NCBI RefSeq assembly: GCF_003226535.1 | Contig: NZ_QKOB01000006.1 | Span: forward strand, 211,136 to 275,135 | DNA: 64,000 nucleotides | Direction: 5' to 3' | Source of the DNA: Meiothermus sp. Pnk-1 | GTDB lineage: Bacteria > Deinococcota > Deinococci > Deinococcales > Thermaceae | Shown: piece after piece, positions 25,286-34,373 of the stretch | Position numbering within the stretch: position 1 is the first letter of the stretch | Layout of the letters: every line of letters begins with the position of its first letter | The notes under the pieces: model-generated | Database searches by the model: none | Told to the model about the DNA's origin: nothing | What the model saw: only the letters and a program-made list of their open reading frames with translations | Position numbers and translations under genes: made by a program

Positions 25286-26074
25286 ATGGCACAACCCTAC
25301 GAAGAAAAGCGCGAATACCAAGAAAAGCCCACCCGCCGCACAGTGGACATGGACCCGGCCGGGCTCATCACCCGCAAGGCCCCCGACCAAGCCAAACGGC
25401 AGTTCCTCAACTACAGCTTCTACAAGCTCTTGCCGGAGTTCCGCCGGTTGCCGCGAGGCGAGATCGCGGAGGCCAAGGCCGAGTTTGCCGGGGTACTCGA
25501 GCGCTGGGCGGGTCGGGGCGAGGGGTTCATCCTGCGCAGCTACAGCCTGGTGGGAACCCGCGCCGACGTGGACTTCATGCTCTGGCGCATCTCCTTCGAC
25601 GTGCGCGACTTCCAGGCCATGCAGGCCGAGCTCAACCGCACCCGCCTGGCTGGTTACCTGACCCAGCCCTACTCCTTCCTCTCCATGCAGAAGCGCTCGA
25701 TCTACGTCGATCGCTTCAACCCCGAGGGCGAGGGGGTTCACCTGCGACCCGGGGAGGGCCGCTACCTCTTCGTCTACCCCTTCGTGAAGACCCGAGCCTG
25801 GTACAACCTCTCCCCCCAGGCCCGCCAGGGCATGATGGACGAGCACATCTACGTCTCGGCCCCTTTCACCGGGGTCACGCTCAACACCAGCTACTCCTAT
25901 GGCATCGACGACCAGGAATTCGTGGTGGCCTTCGACTCCAACTACCCCCAGGAGTTCGTGGACTTAGTGCAGCGCCTGCGTTTCACCGAGGCCAGCCTCT
26001 ACACCCTGCGCGACACCCCGATGTTCACCTGCGTGAAGAAGGAGATCCGGGAGGTGCTCGACGACTTAGCCTGA
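25286..26074 (+). CDS. hemQ: coproheme decarboxylase HemQ (chlorite-dismutase-like)
   Basis: A 262-residue protein of the chlorite dismutase fold that converts coproheme to heme b in the coproporphyrin-dependent pathway. Visible family features: LNYSFYKLLPEFRRL, GEGFILRSYSLVGTRADVDFMLW, LFVYPFVKTRAWYNLSPQAR with the likely radical-forming Tyr, and MMDEHIYVSAPFTG with the proximal His. The chlorite dismutase catalytic Arg is not evident in the equivalent region and the heme-operon setting argues for HemQ. The first 25 residues are a charged extension. Cytoplasmic. Confidence 0.94.
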   Translation: MAQPYEEKREYQEKPTRRTVDMDPAGLITRKAPDQAKRQFLNYSFYKLLPEFRRLPRGEIAEAKAEFAGVLERWAGRGEGFILRSYSLVGTRADVDFMLWRISFDVRDFQAMQAELNRTRLAGYLTQPYSFLSMQKRSIYVDRFNPEGEGVHLRPGEGRYLFVYPFVKTRAWYNLSPQARQGMMDEHIYVSAPFTGVTLNTSYSYGIDDQEFVVAFDSNYPQEFVDLVQRLRFTEASLYTLRDTPMFTCVKKEIREVLDDLA

Positions 26075-26099
26075 GCACGTGGCGATGGCCGCTGGGGGC

Positions 26100-26139
26100 A
26101 AAACGCCAGGCGCTGGCAATTCGGGATTTCTGGCGTTTT
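26100..26139. other. inverted repeat between hemQ and hemH
   Basis: AAAACGCCAG (26100-26109) and CTGGCGTTTT (26130-26139) are perfect complements with a 20-base loop; the right arm is itself part of the heptamer array that follows. It could form an RNA hairpin within the heme operon transcript. Confidence 0.55.
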
Positions 26140-26183
26140 GCGTCTGGCGTATCGCGTACGACGTAAGACGCATGACCTACGAC
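26128..26183 (-). repeat. heptamer repeat, copy 4 (eight units)
   Basis: On the minus strand eight consecutive 7-bp units run without a slip: among them GTCATGC, GTCTTAC, GTCGTAC, GCGATAC, GCCAGAC and GCAAAAC. It lies in the only sizeable gap of the heme operon, between hemQ and hemH, and ends 17 bp before the hemH start. Confidence 0.75.
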
Positions 26184-26200
26184 CCTAAAAGGACCCAACC

Positions 26201-27157
26201 ATGAACGTACTGCTGATGGCCTACGGCACCCCCTACCGGCGCCGCGAGATCGAAGCCTACTACACCGACATCCGCCGGGGTCGGCCCCCGACGAAGGAGT
26301 TGCTGGAGGAGCTCGAGGAGCGCTACCGCCGCATCGGACGCAGCCCCCTCAACGAGATCACCTACGCCCAGGCGGTGCGGCTCGAGGCCGCCCTCAACGC
26401 CTCCTTGCCGCTTTTCCCCGAGCCCCTCGCCGCTTCGCCCGGCCCCCGGGTGCGGGGGCCAGCCCGGGTGTACCTGGGCACCAAGCACTGGCATCCCTTC
26501 ATCAAGGAAACGGTACAGGCCATGGCCCAGGACGGGGTGAGGCGGGCGGTGGGCATCGTCGCCGCGCCCCACTTCTCGGCCCGCAGCATCGCCGAGTACC
26601 AAGAGAAGGTCCTGCAAGCCCTGACCGAGCTGGGCAACCCCTTCGAGATCCGCTTTGTGGAGGAGTACTACGACCACCCCGGCTACATCCGGGCCCTCGC
26701 TACGCGGGTGGGGGAACAGCTCTGGCGGCTCGTCGAGCCCCAACAAGCCCTCTTCCTCTTCACCGCCCACTCGATCCCGGAAAAAGCGGCCCAGGACGGG
26801 CGCTATCCGGGGCAGATTCGATCTACGGCGGCGCTCGTCGCCCAAGCCTTGGGCTTGGCGCACTGGGACACCGCCTGGCAGTCGGCAGGGCGCACCCCCG
26901 AGCCCTGGATCGGGCCAGACATCAACCAAAAGCTCGAGGAGGCCGCAGCGGCGGGCTACCGCGAGGTGGTGGTAACGGCGGTGGGCTTCCCCAGCGATCA
27001 CCTCGAGGTCTACTACGACCTCGACTACGAAGCGCAGAACACCGCGCAAAAGCTGGGGATTCGCCTGTTGCGCACCCGCAGCCTCAACGCCGATGCAGAC
27101 TATATCGAGGTGCTGCGCGACATCGTGACGCGCAAGTGGAGGGAATTCGAGCCATGA
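26201..27157 (+). CDS. hemH: ferrochelatase (coproporphyrin type)
   Basis: A 318-residue enzyme inserting ferrous iron into the porphyrin; with hemQ and hemY beside it the substrate should be coproporphyrin III. Features: MNVLLMAYGTPYRRREIEAYY, HWHPFIKETVQAMAQDG with the metal-site His, LFLFTAHSIPEKAAQDG, and the acidic block VGFPSDHLEVYYDLDYEAQ. No C-terminal membrane anchor, as in Gram-positive-type enzymes. Its stop overlaps the hemY start (ATGA). Confidence 0.95.
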   Translation: MNVLLMAYGTPYRRREIEAYYTDIRRGRPPTKELLEELEERYRRIGRSPLNEITYAQAVRLEAALNASLPLFPEPLAASPGPRVRGPARVYLGTKHWHPFIKETVQAMAQDGVRRAVGIVAAPHFSARSIAEYQEKVLQALTELGNPFEIRFVEEYYDHPGYIRALATRVGEQLWRLVEPQQALFLFTAHSIPEKAAQDGRYPGQIRSTAALVAQALGLAHWDTAWQSAGRTPEPWIGPDINQKLEEAAAAGYREVVVTAVGFPSDHLEVYYDLDYEAQNTAQKLGIRLLRTRSLNADADYIEVLRDIVTRKWREFEP

Positions 27158-28539
27158 GCCGGCTAGTCGTCATCGGCGGCGGCATGGCCGGTTTATCCGC
27201 CGCCTACACCGCCCGCAAAGCCAACCCGGCCCTCGCCATCAGCCTCCTCGAGGCCGGTCCCCGGCTGGGGGGCAAGGTGCTGACCCACACCGAGGACGGG
27301 TTTTTGCTGGAAGGCGGCCCCGACGCGGTGGTGCGGTACAAACCCTGGGCTATCGAGCTGATGCAGGAGCTGGGGCTCGAGGGCCAGCTGGTGGGGACCC
27401 TCCCGGCCAACCCCTCGGCCCTGATCCACGACGGAAAACGGGCTTTGCCGATCCCTGCGGGGTTGCAGATGGTGGTCCCCGGCGACCTCTGGGCGCTGGC
27501 GAAAACCCCGTTGCTATCCCCCTTCGGCAAGGCGCGAGCCCTCCTCGATCTGCTGTTGCCGAAAGGCCTGGAAGAGGACGAAGCCTTCGGAGACTTTACC
27601 CGGCGCCGCCTGGGCAACCAGGCGTGGGAGCGCCTGGCGGCCCCGTTATCGGGCGGGATCTACGGGGGTGACCCCGCTGAACTCTCCACCCTAGCCGCCT
27701 TCCCCCAGCTCAAGGAACTCGAGCGCACCCACGGCAGCCTGATCCGAGGCGCCCTCGAGCAGCGAAAAAAGCGGGGCACCCGCGAAGCCGGGGGGCTTTT
27801 CGCCTCGCTGCGCGGGGGATTGGGCACCTGGGTGGAGGCCATCACCGGGGAGCTCGAGGGGGTGCAGGTGTACCCCAACACCCCTGTAACCGGCCTCGAG
27901 CGCCGCCCCGAGGGCTGGCGCGTTTATACGTCCCAGGGCTACCAGGAAGCCGCCGCGGTGATCTTGGCGCTCCCCGCCAGCGCGGCAGCGCGGCTGCTAG
28001 AACCCCTTCATCCCTCCGCGGCCCAGGCCTTGGGAGAGATCCCCTATGGCGACTCGGCTACGGTCTCGCTGGCCTTTCCCGCCGAGAAGATCCCCCCCCG
28101 GGTGGGCCACGGGATGCTGATGGCGGCTGGGCAGGGCTTCCACGTGCGGGGCTTTACCTGGACCGACCAGAAGTGGGCCGCTCGAGCCCCTCAGGGCTAC
28201 GCCTTGGTGCGGGCCTATTTCTCTGGGGTTAGCGCCCACGAAGCCGAGCTCACCCAGATGGCCCTAGCCGACCTGGAGCGGCTGTGGGGCCGGGTCCCCG
28301 CGCCCGAGCGGCGCTGGGTCTTCCGCTGGAGCGCAGGCCTGCCCCGCTATACGCTGGGCCACCTACAGCGGGTGCAGGTGGCTATGGAGGCCGAACGGCT
28401 GGCGGGGCTGTTCCTGGCCGGGGCCGCCTACGGGGGGGTAGGCTTGCCCGAGGTGGTGCGCATGGGTCGCGCCAAGGCCCTCCAGGCGGTGGCCTTTCTG
28501 GGCCGCGGAACCCCTAGCGCAGCACCTCACCCGGCTTGA
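27154..28539 (+). CDS. hemY: coproporphyrinogen III oxidase / protoporphyrinogen oxidase (FAD, HemY/CgoX)
   Basis: A 461-residue flavoprotein. The N-terminal FAD-binding fold is LVVIGGGMAGLSAAYTARKA, followed by LLEAGPRLGGKVLTH and FLLEGGPDAVV. The C-terminal FAD segment is LAGLFLAGAAYGGVGLPEVV. In this pathway it oxidises coproporphyrinogen III to coproporphyrin III. The frame is open slightly upstream, but ATG 27154, overlapping the hemH stop, gives the proper N-terminus. Its last 26 bp overlap the 3' end of the opposing ABC permease gene. Confidence 0.94.
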   Translation: MSRLVVIGGGMAGLSAAYTARKANPALAISLLEAGPRLGGKVLTHTEDGFLLEGGPDAVVRYKPWAIELMQELGLEGQLVGTLPANPSALIHDGKRALPIPAGLQMVVPGDLWALAKTPLLSPFGKARALLDLLLPKGLEEDEAFGDFTRRRLGNQAWERLAAPLSGGIYGGDPAELSTLAAFPQLKELERTHGSLIRGALEQRKKRGTREAGGLFASLRGGLGTWVEAITGELEGVQVYPNTPVTGLERRPEGWRVYTSQGYQEAAAVILALPASAAARLLEPLHPSAAQALGEIPYGDSATVSLAFPAEKIPPRVGHGMLMAAGQGFHVRGFTWTDQKWAARAPQGYALVRAYFSGVSAHEAELTQMALADLERLWGRVPAPERRWVFRWSAGLPRYTLGHLQRVQVAMEAERLAGLFLAGAAYGGVGLPEVVRMGRAKALQAVAFLGRGTPSAAPHPA

Positions 28540-29641
28540 CCCCGAGCGCCCGCCAAAGCGGCAACAGCGAAGCCAGCAGCACCACCCCCAGGCTCATCAG
28601 CGAGACCCAGACAAAATCCCCCAGTCGGAGCTGGGCCGGTAGCCCGCTGATGAAGTACAGCTCGCCGGGGATGCGCACCGGGTTGAGGGCGAAGTAGGTG
28701 GAAAGCCCGTAGCCGAGCAGGTTCCCCAGGGCAACCCCGGCCGCGCCGAGGATCAACCCCTCGAGCGCGAACACCCCGGCCACCTGTAAGCCCCCCGCTC
28801 CCATCACCCGCAAAAGGGCGATGTCGGGGGTTTTTTCCACCACCGCCAGCACCAGCACGTTGGCCATGCCCAGCGCCGCCACCGCGACGATCAAAAACAC
28901 CACGATCCCGATGACCCGCTTTTGCAGGGCCAGCTGCTCGATGAGGGTACGGTTGAGGCTTTGCCAGGTCTGGGCGAAGTAGTGGGTGCCGGAGAGCCGC
29001 TGGGCCACCCGAGGGGCTTGCTCGGGATCCCTGAGCAGCACCTGGTAACCGCTGAGGCCTTGGGGTTGATCGGTAAGCCGCCGCACATCCTCCAGGGTGG
29101 CGAAAGCATTTCCCGCGTCGAGCAGGGCGTTGCCGGTGCGAAAAGTCCCGGCCACCTCGAGCGAGAGACGCTCCTGGCTCACCGAGAGCAGGAAAATCCG
29201 GTCTCCCGGGAAGGCCCCCAGCTGTCGGGCCAGCTCAACGCCTAAGATGATGCTTCCCGGTTTCAAGCCGGAGAGGTCGAGGCGGGGGTACACCCGCTGC
29301 GCCCCCGCCCCCAAGCCCCACACGGTAGCGACGTCTATTCCCGCTTGCTGCCCCAGGGTCGCCCGGCGGGTGAGCAGCGCCTTGGTGACCAGGTATGGGG
29401 TCTGGGCCACCACCTCGAGGTCGGGCTGGGGGGGTGGGGCATTCCGGGGGTCGAGGGCTTGCAAGAAGATGTGTGGCACCCCGCGCAAGGTGGCCTCTAT
29501 GAGCCCCTGGGTAAAGCCGTTGGTGAGGGAAAGGGCGGTGGTGAGCACCATGACGCCCACCGCTACCCCTAACAAGGTGGCGAGGCTTTGCGTGCGGCGG
29601 TAGCGCAGGTGGCGCAGGGCCAAGAACCAGACAAAACGCAT
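28514..29641 (-). CDS. FtsX/LolE-type ABC transporter permease
   Basis: A 375-residue membrane protein with the MacB/FtsX-permease layout: TM1 after RYRRTQSLATLLGVAVGVMVL, a periplasmic domain of about 200 residues, then three membrane segments at the C-terminus (IVVFLIVAVAALGMANVLVL, VALGNLLGYGLSTYF region, and VSLMSLGVVLLASLLPLWRA) and the closing PGEVLR. It resembles LolC/LolE or macrolide/heme exporter permeases. No ATPase gene is adjacent, so its partner must be elsewhere. Tail-to-tail with hemY. Confidence 0.9.
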   Translation of the reverse strand: MRFVWFLALRHLRYRRTQSLATLLGVAVGVMVLTTALSLTNGFTQGLIEATLRGVPHIFLQALDPRNAPPPQPDLEVVAQTPYLVTKALLTRRATLGQQAGIDVATVWGLGAGAQRVYPRLDLSGLKPGSIILGVELARQLGAFPGDRIFLLSVSQERLSLEVAGTFRTGNALLDAGNAFATLEDVRRLTDQPQGLSGYQVLLRDPEQAPRVAQRLSGTHYFAQTWQSLNRTLIEQLALQKRVIGIVVFLIVAVAALGMANVLVLAVVEKTPDIALLRVMGAGGLQVAGVFALEGLILGAAGVALGNLLGYGLSTYFALNPVRIPGELYFISGLPAQLRLGDFVWVSLMSLGVVLLASLLPLWRALGVKPGEVLR

Positions 29642-29665
29642 CCCAGCCCAGGATACCGCAGGCCC

Positions 29666-30100
29666 CTACCGACCCACCTGCAACACCGTCACCCGCACGG
29701 TGCGCACGCCAAAGCGAAAGGCTGTGCTGCGATCGGGTAGCCATACATCGATGCGGCCGCGCTGGCGCGGGTGCATGGTGTCTTCTACCACAAACACAGT
29801 ATCCCGAAAGAGGTAGTTGAACTGCCCCCGCCCCCCTCGGACGGTGCCCAGGTCTTCGAGCCGGACCTTGGAGCCGTAGGGAAGCAAACCCAACAAGTCG
29901 CGGCTCACCGCGATGATGCCGACCCTGGTCCGGGCCCCGGTAGCGGTGATGCGGGGGGTAGGGTCGGTTTCTCGTACGCTCGAGGTGTAAGCGGTGGCGG
30001 TAAGGATGTAAGCTCGAGGAGCCTGGGCCAATCCCGCGTTTACAATCACCAGCCCCAATATCCACCAAAAAAAACGTACGGCGATCAATCGTCGTACCAT
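29666..30100 (-). CDS. exported 3D-domain protein
   Basis: A 144-residue protein with a hydrophobic N-terminal signal (FFWWILGLVIVNAGLAQA). The rest is a 3D domain, named for three aspartates: ATAYTSSVRETDPTPRITATG, RTRVGIIAVSRDLLGLLPYGSKV and VVEDTMHPRQRGRIDVWL. Related double-psi barrel domains in MltA and RlpA-like proteins act on peptidoglycan glycan strands, so a cell-wall role is likely. The start MVRRLIAVRFF is preceded by no strong Shine-Dalgarno. The gap to the permease gene is 24 bp. Confidence 0.88.
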   Translation of the reverse strand: MVRRLIAVRFFWWILGLVIVNAGLAQAPRAYILTATAYTSSVRETDPTPRITATGARTRVGIIAVSRDLLGLLPYGSKVRLEDLGTVRGGRGQFNYLFRDTVFVVEDTMHPRQRGRIDVWLPDRSTAFRFGVRTVRVTVLQVGR

Positions 30101-30631
30101 AGATGCCCTAAAGGCTAGACGGCCTCTACAAGGAGAGCCTAAGAAGGCTGCATATACATCCTCATTATTCAGTCACCTTTTTTCTCACTTGATTTTCATA
30201 TTTTGCGAAGAATCCCATACCTAACAGGCTCGTCCGTCGGATCGTTAAAGTGAGGCTCAGATTAAGCACGCCCCTTCCCTCTCATCCGGGGGTATACGCC
30301 GTGGTGTTTACAAATTTAGGGGCGGCGATCCGGTTCTATGATCTTTTTGCCTCCCAGACAGGTTTTCCTGCTGTTTCGCCGTGGGCGAAATGCATATTCG
30401 TTCGCCCCTCAATCTAATCTAGAGGATGACCACCGCATCTAGCGCTCTGCCGGGCTGGGCCTCAGCGATGGACCAAACGCAGCGGCTACGGGTCGCCAGC
30501 TATCAAGGCCGGCTCGGGCGGCCAGTCACAGCGCGGGCCTGCTTGGAGGCTGCGGTGAGGGTATACTGTCTCAATAGTTGAGTCGTCGTCAGCCTCGAGC
30601 CCGCTTCGGGCTCGCTCGATGGGAGGAAAGT
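30101..30631. other. 530-bp intergenic region upstream of the Asp23 gene
   Basis: No convincing protein gene. Features seen: an A+T-rich island at 30150-30215, which is unusual for this genome; a 7-bp inverted repeat GGGCGAA / TTCGCCC in 30383-30410; TATACT near 30562-30567, a plausible -10 box for the Asp23 gene with a leader of about 60 bases. A 51-codon frame at 30426-30581 starts with ATG after TAATCT and AGAGG (leaderless spacing) but its product (MTTASSALPGWASAMDQTQR...) resembles nothing I know. Confidence 0.4.
30426..30581 (+). CDS. possible small protein, 51 residues
   Basis: ATG at 30426 follows TAATCT by five bases and the frame runs to TGA at 30579-30581. The product is neutral to basic with no membrane segment or known motif. 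Only the promoter-like spacing and lack of other genes speak for it; I consider it more likely a chance frame. Confidence 0.2.
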   Translation: MTTASSALPGWASAMDQTQRLRVASYQGRLGRPVTARACLEAAVRVYCLNS

Positions 30632-30973
30632 TTGAAAGGCAACATCAACGTAAGCGAAGGGGCGCTGGCCGCCATTTTGGGGCTGGCGGCCCATGAAGTG
30701 CCGGGGGTGGTGGGGATGAGCCCGGCGGGCATCCGGGAGAGCATCAGCCGCATCCTGGGCCGGGCTGAGGCCAACGAGGGGGTGGTGGTCAAACCTGACC
30801 CCACCGCGCCAGGCAAGTACCAGGCCGACTTGTATGTGGTGGTGGCCTTCGGTGCGCGCATTCCCGCGGTGGTGGACTCCATCGGGGAGCGGGTGTCTTG
30901 GGCGGCCAAGAGCCTCGCCGGGGTGGAGATCTCCCTGGTGCGGGTGCACGTGGTGGGGGTGAGCCGTGGTTAG
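30632..30973 (+). CDS. Asp23/Gls24-family protein
   Basis: A 113-residue cytoplasmic protein of the Asp23/DUF322 family (YloU-like), recognised from INVSEGALAAILGLAAHEVPGVVGM, YQADLYVVVAFGARIPAVVDSIGERV and the C-terminal VEISLVRVHVVGVS. The start is TTG at 30632, with GGGAGGAAAG five bases upstream; the frame stays open further but lacks family residues. The DAK2-domain gene follows after 32 bp, the same pairing seen in Firmicutes (yloU-yloV). Exact role unknown; relatives occur at the membrane and in envelope stress. Confidence 0.9.
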   Translation: MKGNINVSEGALAAILGLAAHEVPGVVGMSPAGIRESISRILGRAEANEGVVVKPDPTAPGKYQADLYVVVAFGARIPAVVDSIGERVSWAAKSLAGVEISLVRVHVVGVSRG

Positions 30974-31005
30974 AACCCGCCCGCCCCTCCCGATAGGAGG
31001 TCCTC

Positions 31006-32607
<1,602 letters not shown>

Positions 32608-32614
32608 GGGCCAA

Positions 32615-34126
32615 TTAGAAGCACCCGGCATTGCCGGGGTTCACCACCTGGGCCGCGTCCACCAAGCCATAGCCGGTTTGCGGCTCCCAGCCGTTGGGCC
32701 CGTGCTGGGCGGCGCTGCGCAGGCAACGGCGCACCGCATCCAGGCGTTGGGCGGCGGGCTGGGGCTTTCCCAAAGCGTTCTGCTGGTATAGGTAAAGCGC
32801 CACCACGCTGCTGATAAAAGGGGCCGCGAACGAGGTGCCAAAGCCGTTGGCATATTCTCCTTCCTGCCGTCCGCTGAGGACGGTGATCTCGCTCCCAGGG
32901 GCCATGAATGCAAGCTCCTGACCATAGTTGGAAGCGGCGCCTTGGCTCCAAACCGCCCGCGAACGGGTCAGGTCGGTAGCCCCCACGGCGATCACCCAGG
33001 GGGAAGAGGCGGGGTAGTCTATAGCGTCGGCCCCTTCGTTGCCGCTGGCCGCTACTACCACCAATCCCTTCTGGGTGGCCTGCTCGAGCACCGCCTCCAG
33101 GTAAGGGTCACGAAAACCCCGGCTTTGGGGAGCGGCCAGGGCCAGAGAGAGGTTTAGGACCTGCGCCGGGTAAGGATTGACAAAACTCTGCCCGCCGATG
33201 GTGGTTACCCCCAAGGCGTACTCCACCGCTTGGGCGATCTGCAAAGTACCGGCCTGCCCGTGGGCGTCAAAGATCTTGAGGGGGAGTACCTGCGCCAGGT
33301 TGTAGGCTGCTCCGGCTAGCCCCCACCGGCGGTCAGTAACCGCCGCGATAACCCCGGCTACGGCGGTGCCGTGGTTGCGCCCGGCCCAGTCGCCTGGCGT
33401 AACCCGCCCCTGAACCGGCTGGGGCGCTGCCAGGTCGTCCCCCACCAGGTCCAGCCAGCTGGCAGAGGGGGTGAGGTTAGGTCTCAGATCGGAGCGTTCG
33501 GCGTAAAAGCCGGTGTCGGCGACCGCTACCACTGGCCTGGCACAGCCGGGGGTAAGCTGCCTCCAGGCTTCCTCTAGATTTAACTGCGCGAAGATAGGGC
33601 GCTGGTTGAGCACATAGTCGGGGCTATCCGGGGGAACCGCAAGGCCGGTGGGACGGTAGAGGTACTCGGGCTGGACATAACGGGCCCCACCCCGCAACAG
33701 CGCCTGTGCAGCCTCGAGCTCGGCGCCGGGGCGCACGGCGTAAAGCTGCCAGCCCTGCGCCCCCGCCAGCTGTAGGGGGCGAACCTCCAGCCGCTCGAGC
33801 TCGGGCCACGCGGCGCTTTGCAAGCGCACGCCCTCCTGGTAAACGATAACCCGTCCCGGCACGTGGGGCAGATCAAAACGCCCCACCCCCTGCACAGCCG
33901 GACGCAGCACTTCCGGTGCTGCCGCCGCCCGGAGGCACCCCCCCGCCGGCGCCAGCGGAACCTCTGCGCTTTGCAAAGCCGAGGAACAGCCCGCCAGCAG
34001 GCCCGCCCACAACAGCCATGCTCCCCACCTGGCCGCGCGCCCAAAGGTAGCGCGGGGCCCTTCCTTCAAGCCCGAAGCGCGTCGATATAACCGATGTAAC
34101 AAAGGATTTTCCCAAAGCTTACGCAC
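32615..34126 (-). CDS. subtilisin-like (S8) protease lipoprotein
   Basis: A 503-residue exported protease. The N-terminus has a basic segment, a hydrophobic core and a lipobox LLAGCSS, so the mature enzyme is probably lipid-anchored. The catalytic triad is visible as Asp in VVAVADTGFY, His in RNHGTAVAGVIAAV and Ser in FGTSFAAPFISSVVALY; the oxyanion Asn is in AASGNEG. A region of about 110 residues before the Asp may be a propeptide. GTG 34126 is chosen because AGGAGG sits at a good distance; GTG 34135 is also in frame. Start codon and Shine-Dalgarno lie in a leader with competing hairpins (see 34124-34180). Confidence 0.9.
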   Translation of the reverse strand: MRKLWENPLLHRLYRRASGLKEGPRATFGRAARWGAWLLWAGLLAGCSSALQSAEVPLAPAGGCLRAAAAPEVLRPAVQGVGRFDLPHVPGRVIVYQEGVRLQSAAWPELERLEVRPLQLAGAQGWQLYAVRPGAELEAAQALLRGGARYVQPEYLYRPTGLAVPPDSPDYVLNQRPIFAQLNLEEAWRQLTPGCARPVVAVADTGFYAERSDLRPNLTPSASWLDLVGDDLAAPQPVQGRVTPGDWAGRNHGTAVAGVIAAVTDRRWGLAGAAYNLAQVLPLKIFDAHGQAGTLQIAQAVEYALGVTTIGGQSFVNPYPAQVLNLSLALAAPQSRGFRDPYLEAVLEQATQKGLVVVAASGNEGADAIDYPASSPWVIAVGATDLTRSRAVWSQGAASNYGQELAFMAPGSEITVLSGRQEGEYANGFGTSFAAPFISSVVALYLYQQNALGKPQPAAQRLDAVRRCLRSAAQHGPNGWEPQTGYGLVDAAQVVNPGNAGCF

Positions 34127-34151
34127 CCCGACCACCTCCTGTGGTGGGGTG
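34124..34151 (-). promoter_or_regulatory. hairpin B over the start site of the S8 protease
   Basis: CACCCC plus ACCAC (34124-34135, one bulged g at 34130) pairs with GTGGT plus GGGGTG (34141-34151), an 11-bp stem. In the mRNA the five-base loop is AGGAG, the core of the Shine-Dalgarno, and the GTG start codon lies in the stem. Confidence 0.6.
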
Positions 34152-34180
34152 CAACCGGGCGGTGTTCGGCCGGTTGCACC
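34148..34180 (-). promoter_or_regulatory. hairpin A in the S8 protease leader
   Basis: GGTGCAACCGG (34148-34158) and CCGGTTGCACC (34170-34180) form a perfect 11-bp stem with an 11-base loop. It shares bases 34148-34151 with hairpin B, so the two cannot both form completely. Confidence 0.65.
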
Positions 34181-34320
34181 ACTGGCTCCCTGTGCCCCTT
34201 GGTGCCCACGTTGGGTAACACAGTTCTTCGCCTCCGAACTCCCCGCGGGTATATCCCGCTAGAGCCTGTCTACCAGTCTGCCCGGCGGGGGTTGCATCAG
34301 GGTTGTACCTATATCTCGGG
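34181..34320. other. structured region between S8 protease and dctP
   Basis: Several shorter inverted repeats lie here: AGTTC/GAACT around 34223-34240, GCGGG-TATAT-CCCGC at 34245-34259, and further GGTTGCA-like stretches near 34290 and 34311. A minus-strand frame crosses it but its product has no recognisable motif. It may be the upstream part of the protease leader or the remains of a mobile element. Confidence 0.35.
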
Positions 34321-34350
34321 TTGTCCTTAAAGCGCGCCGAATGGTAACTT
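34321..34350 (+). promoter_or_regulatory. promoter of dctP gene
   Basis: TTGTCC (34321-34326), an 18-base spacer, then TAACTT (34345-34350). Transcription would start near 34357, giving a short leader with GGAGG before the ATG at 34374. Confidence 0.5.
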
Positions 34351-34373
34351 GGGCGTACACCCAGGAGGTTCAC

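Noticed and set aside
26177-27049. A 290-codon minus-strand frame
   Set aside because: Antisense to hemH, with no independent signal.
28514-29641. The ABC permease as a heme exporter regulated by the operon's two-component system
   Set aside because: It is on the opposite strand, has no adjacent ATPase and resembles Lol/MacB permeases in general; the link to heme is only proximity.
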